A DNA stretch of 64,000 nucleotides from UBA8108 sp965659285 (GTDB lineage Bacteria > Planctomycetota > UBA8108). Below, in pieces: positions 26,724 to 35,620 of this stretch. The stretch lies in contig CBFHWB010000001.1 of the NCBI GenBank assembly GCA_965659285.1, positions 25,608 to 89,607 on the forward strand. Reading direction: 5' to 3'. How positions within the stretch are numbered: position 1 is the first letter of the stretch; every line of letters starts with the position of its first letter. Made by a program: the position numbers and the translations under genes. The notes beneath the pieces were generated by a model that was not told where the DNA came from, did no database searches, and was given only the letters and a program-made list of their open reading frames with translations.

Positions 26724-29700
26724 TCAGACCGCGAGATCACAGGATTCCCGGGATTTTCCGGTAAAGGCCTCCAGGCAGGAAGCCGTTGGAGACTCCGGCG
26801 CTCCCGCCAACAGGCCCGCCGCCGGCCCCTGGTAGAGCAGCTCTCCCCCGGCGTCTCCTCCTCCCGGGCCAAGGTCGATCAGCCAGTCAGCTCCGGCTAT
26901 GACCTCGAGGTTGTGCTCGATCACCACCACCGCGTGTCCGGCGGCCGCGAGCTCCGTAAGAACCTCCACCAGCCGGGCAACATCTCTCATATGGAGCCCC
27001 GTCGTCGGCTCATCGAAGAGGTAGAGCCCCGCCCCCCGGGTGGTCTTCGAAAGCTCGACGGCCAGCTTGACACGCTGGGCCTCTCCGCCTGAGAGGGTGG
27101 TGCTGGGCTGCCCCAGGGTCAGGTAGCCGAGCCCGAGAGAATCAAGAGCTCTCAGCGGGCGGGTCAGATCGCGAAAAGAGTCAAAAAACCGGACACCCTC
27201 CTCCACCGTCAGCTCCAGCACGTCGGCGATACTCTTGCCGTTGTAGATGATCTCAAGCGTCTCGGGGTTGAAGCGCCTGCCCAGGCAGACCTCGCAATCC
27301 ACCGTCATGTCCGGAAGAAAGTTCATCTCCATTCGTTTCCGGCCCTGCCCGGAACAGGCATCGCAGCGTCCATCGGCGACATTGAAGGAGAAGCGCCGCG
27401 CCTCCCACCCTCGAGCGCGGGCCGCGGGGGTCGAGGCGAAGATCTGGCGAATCCGGTTCCAGAAGCCGACATAGGTGGCCGGGGTCGAGCGCGGGGTCCG
27501 GCCAATGGGCCTCTGGTCCACCTCGCGCAGCGATTCGACCAGCTCGACACCGACCACCTCACGAACGCCGGCTACAGGATCCCGAAGACCCCGGAACTGC
27601 CTGCGAATCGACTCCTCCAGAAGATCCCTCACCAGCGTAGACTTTCCGGCCCCCGAAACGCCGGTCACCACCGTCACAGCCCCCATAGGAATCTTCACAT
27701 CGATATCCTTGAGATTGTGCAGGGTGGCGCCGCGAATCTCGAGGCAGGGAGAATCATCGAGCGGCTCCGCCGCCAGCTCGAAGCTCCTGTTGTCCCGGTC
27801 CCGGAAATAGCGCGCCGTCTCGGATGTCTTGTCGGAGATGATCTCATCGAGAGCCCCCTGGACGACAACCTCGCCGCCGTGACGACCCGGGCCCGGCCCC
27901 ATATCGATCACATGATCGGCCGCCTCGATGGTCGCATCATCGTGCTCGATCACATAGACGCTATTGCCCTTGTCGCGCAGATCCCTGAGAGTCTCCAGCA
28001 GGCGCTCATTGTCTCTCGGGTGCAGTCCGATCGTGGGCTCATCGAGAATATAGCAGGCTCCCCGTAGATTCGAGCCCAGGGCCGAAGCCAGCCGGATGCG
28101 CTGAGCCTCTCCTCCCGAGAGCGTATTGGCGGACCGGTTCAGGGCGAGATAATCGAGCCCGACCTCGCGCAGAAAATCAAGGCGCGAGGCGATTTCTACC
28201 AGGATAGGATCGACGACAGGCCGGTCCCGCTCCTTGACCTCCAGCGCCCCGAGAGCCAGGCTCAGCTCTTCAACAGAGAGCCGGGTCATCTCGCCTATGC
28301 TCTTTCCTCCCACCCGTACGGCTCCCCAGCGGCGGGCGATTCTGCTTCCATCGCAGGCTGGACAGACCATCTCCGATCCCTTCCGGGCGAGATACCTGTC
28401 CCTGTCATCGGGTTCGAGGTCTCCCAGGAGCTCATCGACCATGGGCACCAGGCCAGGGAATCCGGATCGTCCCTTTCCCTCCAGCAGGATTCCAAGAGCC
28501 CGCTTCCCCCATCGCGAGAGATCCCTGCCATCTGTGGGAAGCCCGCTGATCCCGGCAAGCTCAGCAAGGAAGGCTCTGCGAAAACCGCGCCCGAAAGGCG
28601 GCTCATCCAGGAAGGTCAGAGGACCGTTCCTCTTCGCCTCCAGGGGAGCGTCCCAGTTCTCGATCAGCTTCAGCGGATCAAGCCTGTAGAACGCGCCATA
28701 ACCCGAACACTCGCCGCAGGCTCCATGACGGGAATGGAAGCTGAAATTTCTCGGGTCGGGCTCGTCAAAATCACGGCCGCAGGAGGGACAGGATCTGTTC
28801 CTGCTGAGGAGAGTCTCCTCTCCCTGGTCATCGACAAAACGAACCACCCCCCTGCCAAGCTCAAGGGCTCGCAGGAGAGTCCTCGACAGGTCGACTCCCG
28901 CGTTCTTCCCGGCGGAAGAAAATCTCCCGAGGACCAGGTCGATGTCATGAAGCTTGTGCCGGTCGAGGCGCAGCTCCTCTTCGGGAATCTCGATCCAACC
29001 GTCATCAATACGCGCCTCGATAATCCCCTCAGCCCGCGCCTTTGAGAGAACCGTGTGGTGAAAGCCCTTCTTGCCGCGAATCACCGGCGCCAGCAGCGCG
29101 CCCCCACCGGAGGCCAGTTCCCGGACCCGCTCGAGAATCTCATCGAAGCTCCGGGGAACAGCCTCTACATCGCAGCCGGGACAGACCTGCGCGCCGGCCC
29201 GGGTAAAAAGCAGACGAAGAAAATGGTAGACCTCGGTGACGGTCCCCACGGTGGACTTCCTGCCTCCGACAGTGGTGCGTTGCTCAATCGCTACAGCAGG
29301 CGGAATGCCCTCGAGATGGTCGATGTCGGGGCGGTGCAGATCCTCGACAAACTGGCGGGCATAGGGAGACAGGCAGTCGAGGTAGCGCCGCTGTCCTTCG
29401 GAGAAAACAATGTCGTAGAGCAGCGATGATTTCCCGGAACCGCTGAGGCCGGTGACGACGACAAAGGCGTTGCGTGGAATCTCGACGTTGATGTTCTTGA
29501 GATTGTTTTCCCTCGCGCCGACCACCCGGATCACGTTCTTTCGCCGGGAGGACCGCCTGGAGGCCTTTCGTCCGGCCGTGCTCTTCCCGGCCGCCCTGAG
29601 CGCCTCGCCAACCCAGCGTCCGGTGATCGAGTCCTTCACCGCGGCGACCTCCTCGGGCGAGCCGCTGGCGACAAGACGCCCGCCGCCGTCGCCGCCCTCC

Positions 29701-32384
29701 GGCCCCAGGTCGATGAGGTGATCGGCCTGGGCCAGCACATCCACCTGGTGCTCGATCATGACAACCCCGTGTCCCCGGTCTACCAGCCCGTGAAGAACAT
29801 CGAGCAGTCGGCGAATATCGTCGAGGTGGAGCCCCGTGGTCGGCTCATCCAGGAGAAAGAGCAGCCTTCCTTCCCCGCGGGTCATCAGCACCCTGGATGC
29901 CAGCTTCAGGCGCTGGGCCTCGCCGCCGGAGAGAGTGTTGAGCGGCTGTCCAAGCTGCAGGTAGCCGAGCCCCAGGGAACCGAGGAAACGGAGCCTCTCC
30001 GCGAGCCTCTCCTCATGGCTGAAAAAGACAGCCGCATCGTCGATGGTCAGTTGGAGAACCTCGTGAACATTGAGCTCCCCGTACCTGATCCCCAGCACCT
30101 CCTGCCGGAACCTGCGTCCGTCACAGGCCTCACAGGTCAGCGTGACATCGGACAGGAACTGCATCTCGATCTGGACAACCCCCGCCCCCTTGCATTCCTC
30201 GCAGCGACCGCCCTTCACATTGAAGCTGAAGGCGCCGGCGTCAAAGCCGGCCTCGCGAGCCTCATCCGTGGCGGCGAAGAGCTTGCGGATTCGGTCAAAA
30301 ACCTTCGTATAGGTCGCCGGATTACCCCTGGGGGTCTTTCCGATGGGCGACTGGTCGACCAGCACGACCTCATCGACCAGCTCCAGGCCGCGAATGGAAT
30401 CCACGAGCACCTCTCCCTCAACCGCCAGGCCCTGTTCCCGCTGCCAGTGACGCCAGAGAACCTGGTGGACCAGGGAGCTTTTGCCGGAGCCGGAGACCCC
30501 GCTGACGGCGGTGAAGACGTCGACCGGGATATCGACATCAAGATCCCGAAGGTTGTTCTCACGCGCCCCGGCAATCGCCAGGCAACGGGAAGCCTTCACC
30601 TTGCGGCGCTTGCGTGAGGCGGCAGCCACCCGGGACTCTCCCCTGAGGTAGGCACCGGTGAGCGAATCCCCGCTCGAGATGATCTTTCCGACAGACCCCT
30701 CAGCCACCACCTCGCCTCCAGCGCTTCCGGACCCGGGCCCCATGTCGATCACATGATCGGCGGCGGCGACAATCTCCGGATCATGCTCCACCACCACCAC
30801 CGTATTGCCGCGGTCACGCACCTGGCGCAGAATCTCGAGCAGGCGCGCGTTATCCCTCGCATGCAGCCCAATGGAGGGCTCGTCGAGAACGAAGAGCGTG
30901 TCCACCAGCGAGGCTCCGAGAGCCGCGGTCAGGTTCACCCGCTCCACCTCCCCTCCGGAGAGCGTACGGGACTGGCGGTCGAGCGACAGGTAGCCGAGGC
31001 CGACGGAGTCCAGGTAACCGAGCCGGGAGGAGATCTCCTCCACCACGAGGCGCTCAGGCCTCTGCAGCTTCCCGGCTGCAAGCTCGGCCAGGATCCTGAC
31101 GCCGGCGAGCACCGGCAGCTTCCAGAACTCCGGCAGCGTCATTCCGCCTACGCGAAAGCAGAAGGCCTCAGGCCTCAGGCGACCGCCGCGGCAGGATGGA
31201 CACTCGTTGAAGCCGCGGTAGCGCGACAGGAACACTCGCACGTGCATCCTGTACTTCTTCTTTTCGAGGCTGCGAAAAAAACCTTTCACCCCGGCCCAAC
31301 CGCTCCCGCCGCCGTCGATGACGAAGGCTCTGTCCTCCCTGGAGAGCTCCTCCCAGGGAACATCCATGTCGAGTCCCCGCGCCTCGCAGGCTTTCCTGCA
31401 TTTCGTACGCCAGCGGCCTGAACGCCGGCCCTTGCTCTTCCACGGCTTGATGGCACCTGAATTGAGTGACAGGCGGCGGTCGGGAACGACCAGCCCCCAG
31501 TCGATCTCGATGATCCTGCCAAACCCGCGGCACTCCTTGCAGGCTCCATAGGGCGTATTGAAGGAGAAAAGACCGGGAGTAGGATTCGGCAAGGCCACAT
31601 CGCAGGCGGAGCAGCGCAGTCCGCGCGTAAAGTCCCTCGATCCCCTCGAGGTAAGAAGTCTCATCCTTCCATGGGCTACCTTGAAGGCCTGCTCGATGGA
31701 ATCTACGCGCCGCTGTCGCGAGGCGGATTTTTTCGAGAGACGGTCGACGACAATGTCCACCCGTCCGTCCTCGAGATCACCAGCCTCGAGATCAGTGATA
31801 CGAACAACCTCCCCGCCGCGAAGAAAGCGCAGAAACCCCTGTCCCTGGAAGGCCGCCGAGATGACCTCTAACGACTCGAAGCCTCCGAGGGGAACGGGAG
31901 CTACGATGAGAACGGGCCAGTCCGAATCTTTGAGGGCCGCGAGGCTCTCGAGCACTGCGGTGGTATTCTCAGGCTCGACCTCCTCTGCGCACTGCGGACA
32001 ATAGCCTCGTGAGCAGCGTGAATACAGCAGCTTGAGGTAGTCGTTGATTCCGGTCATGGTGCCCACCGTCGAACGTGAAGTCTTCACCGCGCCGGACTGG
32101 TCGATGGCGACCGCCGGGGGGATTCCATCGATCGAGTCCGCGTCCGGCCGGGTAAAGCGGTCAAGGAACTGCCTGGTATAGGCGGAAAACGTCTCGACGT
32201 AGCGGCGCTGCCCCTCGGCATAGAGCGTATCGAAGGCCAGGCTGGATTTCCCCGAACCGCTCACACCCGTAATCACGGTGAGCTTGCCCAGGGGGATATC
32301 GATATCGATATCCCTCAAGTTGTTCTGACGAAGTCCGCGCAGCCGAATGGCGGCGTCGCCGTTACAGGAGTTCCTTGCGCACAT
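26724..32384 (-). CDS. uvrA: Double-length excinuclease subunit UvrA (two UvrA in one chain)
   Basis: Damage-recognition ATPase of nucleotide excision repair, loading UvrB at lesions. At 1886 residues it is two complete UvrA sequences in tandem (about 1-944 and 945-1886; E. coli UvrA has 940). Four Walker A motifs are seen near residues 38, 627, 977 and 1575 (the last is GVSGAGKST), and four LSGGE signatures. Each half has both zinc sites: CSACD...CKEC and CEECKG...CEACDG in the first, CPSC...CGEC and CDACSG...CEVCLG in the second. Each half also has the GQRRY.ET/C-SxYARQF start and an HPRDN- or HARDN-like switch. The single chain may replace the normal homodimer. The LOG-family gene ends 38 bases upstream. 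Confidence 0.95.
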   Translation of the reverse strand: MCARNSCNGDAAIRLRGLRQNNLRDIDIDIPLGKLTVITGVSGSGKSSLAFDTLYAEGQRRYVETFSAYTRQFLDRFTRPDADSIDGIPPAVAIDQSGAVKTSRSTVGTMTGINDYLKLLYSRCSRGYCPQCAEEVEPENTTAVLESLAALKDSDWPVLIVAPVPLGGFESLEVISAAFQGQGFLRFLRGGEVVRITDLEAGDLEDGRVDIVVDRLSKKSASRQRRVDSIEQAFKVAHGRMRLLTSRGSRDFTRGLRCSACDVALPNPTPGLFSFNTPYGACKECRGFGRIIEIDWGLVVPDRRLSLNSGAIKPWKSKGRRSGRWRTKCRKACEARGLDMDVPWEELSREDRAFVIDGGGSGWAGVKGFFRSLEKKKYRMHVRVFLSRYRGFNECPSCRGGRLRPEAFCFRVGGMTLPEFWKLPVLAGVRILAELAAGKLQRPERLVVEEISSRLGYLDSVGLGYLSLDRQSRTLSGGEVERVNLTAALGASLVDTLFVLDEPSIGLHARDNARLLEILRQVRDRGNTVVVVEHDPEIVAAADHVIDMGPGSGSAGGEVVAEGSVGKIISSGDSLTGAYLRGESRVAAASRKRRKVKASRCLAIAGARENNLRDLDVDIPVDVFTAVSGVSGSGKSSLVHQVLWRHWQREQGLAVEGEVLVDSIRGLELVDEVVLVDQSPIGKTPRGNPATYTKVFDRIRKLFAATDEAREAGFDAGAFSFNVKGGRCEECKGAGVVQIEMQFLSDVTLTCEACDGRRFRQEVLGIRYGELNVHEVLQLTIDDAAVFFSHEERLAERLRFLGSLGLGYLQLGQPLNTLSGGEAQRLKLASRVLMTRGEGRLLFLLDEPTTGLHLDDIRRLLDVLHGLVDRGHGVVMIEHQVDVLAQADHLIDLGPEGGDGGGRLVASGSPEEVAAVKDSITGRWVGEALRAAGKSTAGRKASRRSSRRKNVIRVVGARENNLKNINVEIPRNAFVVVTGLSGSGKSSLLYDIVFSEGQRRYLDCLSPYARQFVEDLHRPDIDHLEGIPPAVAIEQRTTVGGRKSTVGTVTEVYHFLRLLFTRAGAQVCPGCDVEAVPRSFDEILERVRELASGGGALLAPVIRGKKGFHHTVLSKARAEGIIEARIDDGWIEIPEEELRLDRHKLHDIDLVLGRFSSAGKNAGVDLSRTLLRALELGRGVVRFVDDQGEETLLSRNRSCPSCGRDFDEPDPRNFSFHSRHGACGECSGYGAFYRLDPLKLIENWDAPLEAKRNGPLTFLDEPPFGRGFRRAFLAELAGISGLPTDGRDLSRWGKRALGILLEGKGRSGFPGLVPMVDELLGDLEPDDRDRYLARKGSEMVCPACDGSRIARRWGAVRVGGKSIGEMTRLSVEELSLALGALEVKERDRPVVDPILVEIASRLDFLREVGLDYLALNRSANTLSGGEAQRIRLASALGSNLRGACYILDEPTIGLHPRDNERLLETLRDLRDKGNSVYVIEHDDATIEAADHVIDMGPGPGRHGGEVVVQGALDEIISDKTSETARYFRDRDNRSFELAAEPLDDSPCLEIRGATLHNLKDIDVKIPMGAVTVVTGVSGAGKSTLVRDLLEESIRRQFRGLRDPVAGVREVVGVELVESLREVDQRPIGRTPRSTPATYVGFWNRIRQIFASTPAARARGWEARRFSFNVADGRCDACSGQGRKRMEMNFLPDMTVDCEVCLGRRFNPETLEIIYNGKSIADVLELTVEEGVRFFDSFRDLTRPLRALDSLGLGYLTLGQPSTTLSGGEAQRVKLAVELSKTTRGAGLYLFDEPTTGLHMRDVARLVEVLTELAAAGHAVVVIEHNLEVIAGADWLIDLGPGGGDAGGELLYQGPAAGLLAGAPESPTASCLEAFTGKSRESCDLAV

Positions 32385-32422
32385 GGTCTCGATTTACCCG
32401 ACCTGCCGGAAAATGCAAGCTT

Positions 32423-32995
32423 TCAGGGGGTGCTCCTCTCCCGGAGTTCCCTCGTAAGATAGTCCGTCAGCTCCTCAAAAGAACCAGCCAGCGGCGCGGC
32501 GCCATCCGGGAACCCGGCTATGTCGCCCTCCTCACCCAGCCAGCAGATGAGAGGCCTGCCGTACTCGAGCGCCAGCTCGACCTCCGAGCGGGTGCCGGCC
32601 CCGCCCGGCAGGGCGACAATGACATCGGCGGAGAGCACGTTCAGATGATTTCGGCTCATTGGATCGCGGCCCCGCTCACCGCTGAGGGGAAGATGGGTCC
32701 GGATCGGTATCTCGACCCAATGATTGGGATAGCCCCCGGGAGAACCGCGTCCTCCAGCTCCGGGGCTTCCGGGAAGTATACCGATCGACCGGCCATCCCG
32801 GCCTTCAACCGAATGGAAGGCCCGGCTCACAGACGCCATTACCCCGGCTCCGCCGCCAGTCAGGAGATGGCAGCCGTTCGCGCCGATCCACTCGCCCAGC
32901 GGGCCGGCCAGCTCGCCGTGTTCTTCCTTTCCTGAGCCCATCACGGCCACAATGGGCTGACGAAGATCCCCTGCGGTGCTATATTCATCCTTCAT
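32423..32995 (-). CDS. LOG-family / TIGR00725-like Rossmann protein
   Basis: A 190-residue protein of the lysine-decarboxylase-like (LOG/SLOG) superfamily: IVAVMGSGKEEH at the nucleotide loop, LLTGGGAGVMASVSRAFH, IGILPG, and the diagnostic PGGAGTRSEVELAL. Members include cytokinin riboside phosphohydrolases and uncharacterised nucleotide-binding proteins; the arrangement fits the TIGR00725 group, whose substrate is not known. I start it at the ATG 32995, where GGAGAG is 8 bases upstream; an earlier ATG would extend into the divergent gene. It lies 38 bases ahead of uvrA and could be cotranscribed with it. Confidence 0.75.
   Translation of the reverse strand: MKDEYSTAGDLRQPIVAVMGSGKEEHGELAGPLGEWIGANGCHLLTGGGAGVMASVSRAFHSVEGRDGRSIGILPGSPGAGGRGSPGGYPNHWVEIPIRTHLPLSGERGRDPMSRNHLNVLSADVIVALPGGAGTRSEVELALEYGRPLICWLGEEGDIAGFPDGAAPLAGSFEELTDYLTRELRERSTP
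32957..32985 (+). promoter_or_regulatory. Promoter candidate with leaderless start for the CPBP gene
   Basis: CTGACG (32957-32962), 17 bases, TATATT (32980-32985). Transcription would start near 32992, at or next to the ATG at 32994. The gene has no Shine-Dalgarno sequence, so a leaderless mRNA is plausible. The promoter lies inside the 5' part of the divergent LOG-family gene. Confidence 0.45.
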
Positions 32996-33650
32996 GAATG
33001 ACTCTCTCCAAATGACCCCGCGCTCCGTCTTCCTGGGAGGTCTCATCCTCGAGGCCGCCCTGGTCGTTATCGCAATCCTGGTCAGCTACCTGTTCTTCGA
33101 TACCCCCCTGCTGAACCCCATCGGCTTCGATCGAGAGGGACTGCTCACAGGAATCGCCGCAAGCCTGCCCATGGTAGCCTATTTCTTCTTTTCACTGTCA
33201 GCATTCGGACGGAATCTCGCGCCCCTCAAACGTATCTACGACCTGCTCAGAAGAATGCTCTCACGAGCGCTGATCGAGATGCCCGCCTGGCAGATCGTTC
33301 TCCTGGGCATGGCGGCGGGAATCGGCGAGGAGTGTCTCTTCCGCGGGGTTCTTCAGCCTGTTGTCGAAGGCTGGACATCCCCCCTGACCGCAATCCTCCT
33401 GACCGGCCTCATCTTCGGATTGCTGCACGCGCTCACACCCGCCTATTTCATCCTCGCCACCATCCTGTCGATCTACTTCGGCTTCCTGGTCAACTACACG
33501 GGCAACCTGATGACACCGATACTTGCCCACGGCCTTTACGATGTCGTCGGATTCCTCCTTCTCAAACGTCTCTTCCTGAAAGACTCACCGTACGCAGAGA
33601 ACGGCGACGGTGAAAAACACGAGGAAGAAGCCGAGGCTCCCGGCGACTAG
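32994..33650 (+). CDS. CPBP family intramembrane metalloprotease
   Basis: A 218-residue membrane protein with about six helices and the CPBP (CAAX/Abi) glutamic-type motifs: GEECLFRGVLQP (EExxxR), FGLLHAL, and HGLYDVVGFL, which supply the Glu and His residues of the active site. Such proteases process prenylated or other membrane substrates or act in immunity to bacteriocins; the substrate here is unknown. The start ATG overlaps the ATG of the divergent LOG gene in one CATG, and the stop TAG overlaps the stop of the convergent HIT gene in one CTAG. An ATG at 33012 is an alternative start. Confidence 0.85.
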   Translation: MNDSLQMTPRSVFLGGLILEAALVVIAILVSYLFFDTPLLNPIGFDREGLLTGIAASLPMVAYFFFSLSAFGRNLAPLKRIYDLLRRMLSRALIEMPAWQIVLLGMAAGIGEECLFRGVLQPVVEGWTSPLTAILLTGLIFGLLHALTPAYFILATILSIYFGFLVNYTGNLMTPILAHGLYDVVGFLLLKRLFLKDSPYAENGDGEKHEEEAEAPGD

Positions 33651-33982
33651 CCCGGCGGCCAGGCAAGCTCGCGGCCGCCCAGCAGGTGAACATGCAGGTG
33701 AAAGACGGACTGCCCCGCCCCCTCACCGTTGTTGGTCACCAGGCGGTAGTCCTCGAGTTCTTCCCGCCGAGCCACCTCGGCAGCCACCCAGAGCAGGTGG
33801 CCGAGCAGTTCCCTGTCCTCTTTCTCCATATCCGCAACCTTGACAATCGGCTTGCGGGGAATGATGAGGACATGGGTCGGAGCCTGGGGCTGGATATCCC
33901 GGAAGGCGAGTGCCCTCTCGTCCTCGTAGACGATGTCGGCAGGAATCTCCTTGTCGATGATCTTCTGGAATATGGTGCTCAT
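33647..33982 (-). CDS. HIT family (HinT-like) nucleotide hydrolase
   Basis: A purine nucleoside phosphoramidase-type protein of 111 residues, cytosolic. The histidine triad is in SVFHLHVHLLGGREL; the start MSTIFQKIIDKEIPADIVYEDERALAFRDIQPQAPTHVL-type pattern is typical of HinT (quoted only in part: IFQKIIDKEIPADIVYED). AAGGAG lies 8 bases before the ATG. It converges on the CPBP protease, sharing the CTAG that contains both stops. Confidence 0.93.
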   Translation of the reverse strand: MSTIFQKIIDKEIPADIVYEDERALAFRDIQPQAPTHVLIIPRKPIVKVADMEKEDRELLGHLLWVAAEVARREELEDYRLVTNNGEGAGQSVFHLHVHLLGGRELAWPPG

Positions 33983-34167
33983 GGACGACTCTCCTTAGCT
34001 CTTCTCCACGGCAAACCCGGCAGGGTTCGCCGTCCGGCATTGGACTTAGCGGAGCCCAAATGCGAAAATACCTGTGCCTAAGGTGCACTGAAAACCGGAC
34101 CATGTCCACGATGCGATAGGACGGGCTCCGGACGCCGACATCTTCACCGAGAGCGAGAGGCGAATCG

Positions 34168-35616
34168 ATGAGCGAAAGCCAGACCGGGAAGAGAAGACAT
34201 TCCAGGCGCGCGGCCATCCGCGCCGGAGCTATCGGACTCGCTGGACTCGGGCTGGCGGAATTCAAGGCTCTTCGCGCCGAGGCCGAAAAGAACCCCGACG
34301 CTGCGACACCGAAGGCGCGCTCGGTCATCTATATCTTTCTCTCCGGCGGCCTCTCACAAATCGACAGCTTCGACATGAAGCCCGACGCGAAAAAAGAATT
34401 CCGCGGATCCTTCAAGCCGATCCCCACCGCGACGACTGGAATCCAGGTCTGTGAGCACCTGCCTCTTCTCGCCAGGCGAAGCGAATCCTGGTCCATCTGC
34501 AGATCGATGACCCATCCCTTCAACGAACACTCCGAGGGGCACATGGTCATGCTCTCGGGGCGCAGCGACCTGCCCCCGGCCTTCGATCTCAACAAGCCCA
34601 AGGAGAGCGACTGGCCGGCGATCGGGGCCATAGCCAACCAGCTCGTCAAGCCCAAGGGCGTCATGCCGTCCTCCGTCGTGCTTCCTGAACGGCTCGTTCA
34701 CAGGACCGGACGGGTCATCCCGGGACAGTTCGGTGGAGTGATGGGAAACCAGGCAGCGCCCTGGTTCATCGAGGCCTCGACCTTCAACAGCAAATCCTAC
34801 GGAGCCTACCCCGAGTTCACATTCCATCATGAAAAGGGCACCCAGAAGAGATCGAACGACCTCTTCAATATTCCCCAGCTATCGCTCTCCGAGGATCTCT
34901 CGAGGACCAGGCTGCGTCGGCGAATAGAGGTGCTCGAATCCATCAACTCCCAGCAACAATCACTCCAGCGCGCGCGCCCGGTACAGGAGTTCCGGCGCTA
35001 CCACGACCTGGCCCTCGGGCTGCTCGGCGACCCGAAGACCCGGGGCGCCTTTGACATCAACGACGCGGATTCAGCGACCCTCGAGCGCTACGGAAACAAC
35101 TCCTTCGGCTGGTCCCTGCTGACCGCCCGCAAGCTGGTCGAGAACGGGGTCAACCTGGTCCAGGTCAACCTGGGAAACAACGAGACCTGGGATACCCATG
35201 TCAACGCCTTCCCGAACCTCGAGAAATACCTCTTCCCACCGATGGATCGTGCTGTCTCGGCGCTCCTCGATGATCTCGGCGAGCGCGGCCTCCTCGAGGA
35301 AACCCTCCTGGTCATGGCCGGTGAGTTCGGCAGGACGCCGAAGATCTTCAGCATCGGTAAGGGAAAGCCTCCGGGTCGCGATCACTGGGGAGCGGTTCAG
35401 ACGGTCTGGTTCGCCGGAGGCGGAGTCCAGGGCGGACGTATCATAGGCTCTTCGGATGCCGAGGGAGGCCAGCCGAAAGACAATCCCCAGAAGCCCGAGA
35501 ACATGGCCGCGACGATGTTCTCGGCCCTGGGAATACCCCGCGACGGACACTGGATGGAGCGCCGTGGCCGTCCGCACCCGGTGTACTCAGCCGACCCGAT
35601 TGAAGGACTTCTCTGA
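34168..35616 (+). CDS. DUF1501 family exported protein
   Basis: A 482-residue protein of the sulfatase-like DUF1501 family, very common in Planctomycetota. A twin-arginine-like signal (SRRAAIRAGAIGLAGLGLAE) suggests export in folded form. Typical elements are IYIFLSGGLSQIDSFDMKP, SMTHPFNEHSEGHMVMLSG, VQVNLGNNETWDTH, LLVMAGEFGRTPKI, GRDHWGAVQTVWFAGGGVQGG. The enzymatic role is not known. Its normal genomic partner (DUF1549/DUF1553, PSD1) is absent from both sides. GAGAGG lies seven bases before the ATG. Confidence 0.9.
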   Translation: MSESQTGKRRHSRRAAIRAGAIGLAGLGLAEFKALRAEAEKNPDAATPKARSVIYIFLSGGLSQIDSFDMKPDAKKEFRGSFKPIPTATTGIQVCEHLPLLARRSESWSICRSMTHPFNEHSEGHMVMLSGRSDLPPAFDLNKPKESDWPAIGAIANQLVKPKGVMPSSVVLPERLVHRTGRVIPGQFGGVMGNQAAPWFIEASTFNSKSYGAYPEFTFHHEKGTQKRSNDLFNIPQLSLSEDLSRTRLRRRIEVLESINSQQQSLQRARPVQEFRRYHDLALGLLGDPKTRGAFDINDADSATLERYGNNSFGWSLLTARKLVENGVNLVQVNLGNNETWDTHVNAFPNLEKYLFPPMDRAVSALLDDLGERGLLEETLLVMAGEFGRTPKIFSIGKGKPPGRDHWGAVQTVWFAGGGVQGGRIIGSSDAEGGQPKDNPQKPENMAATMFSALGIPRDGHWMERRGRPHPVYSADPIEGLL

Positions 35617-35620
35617 GAAA

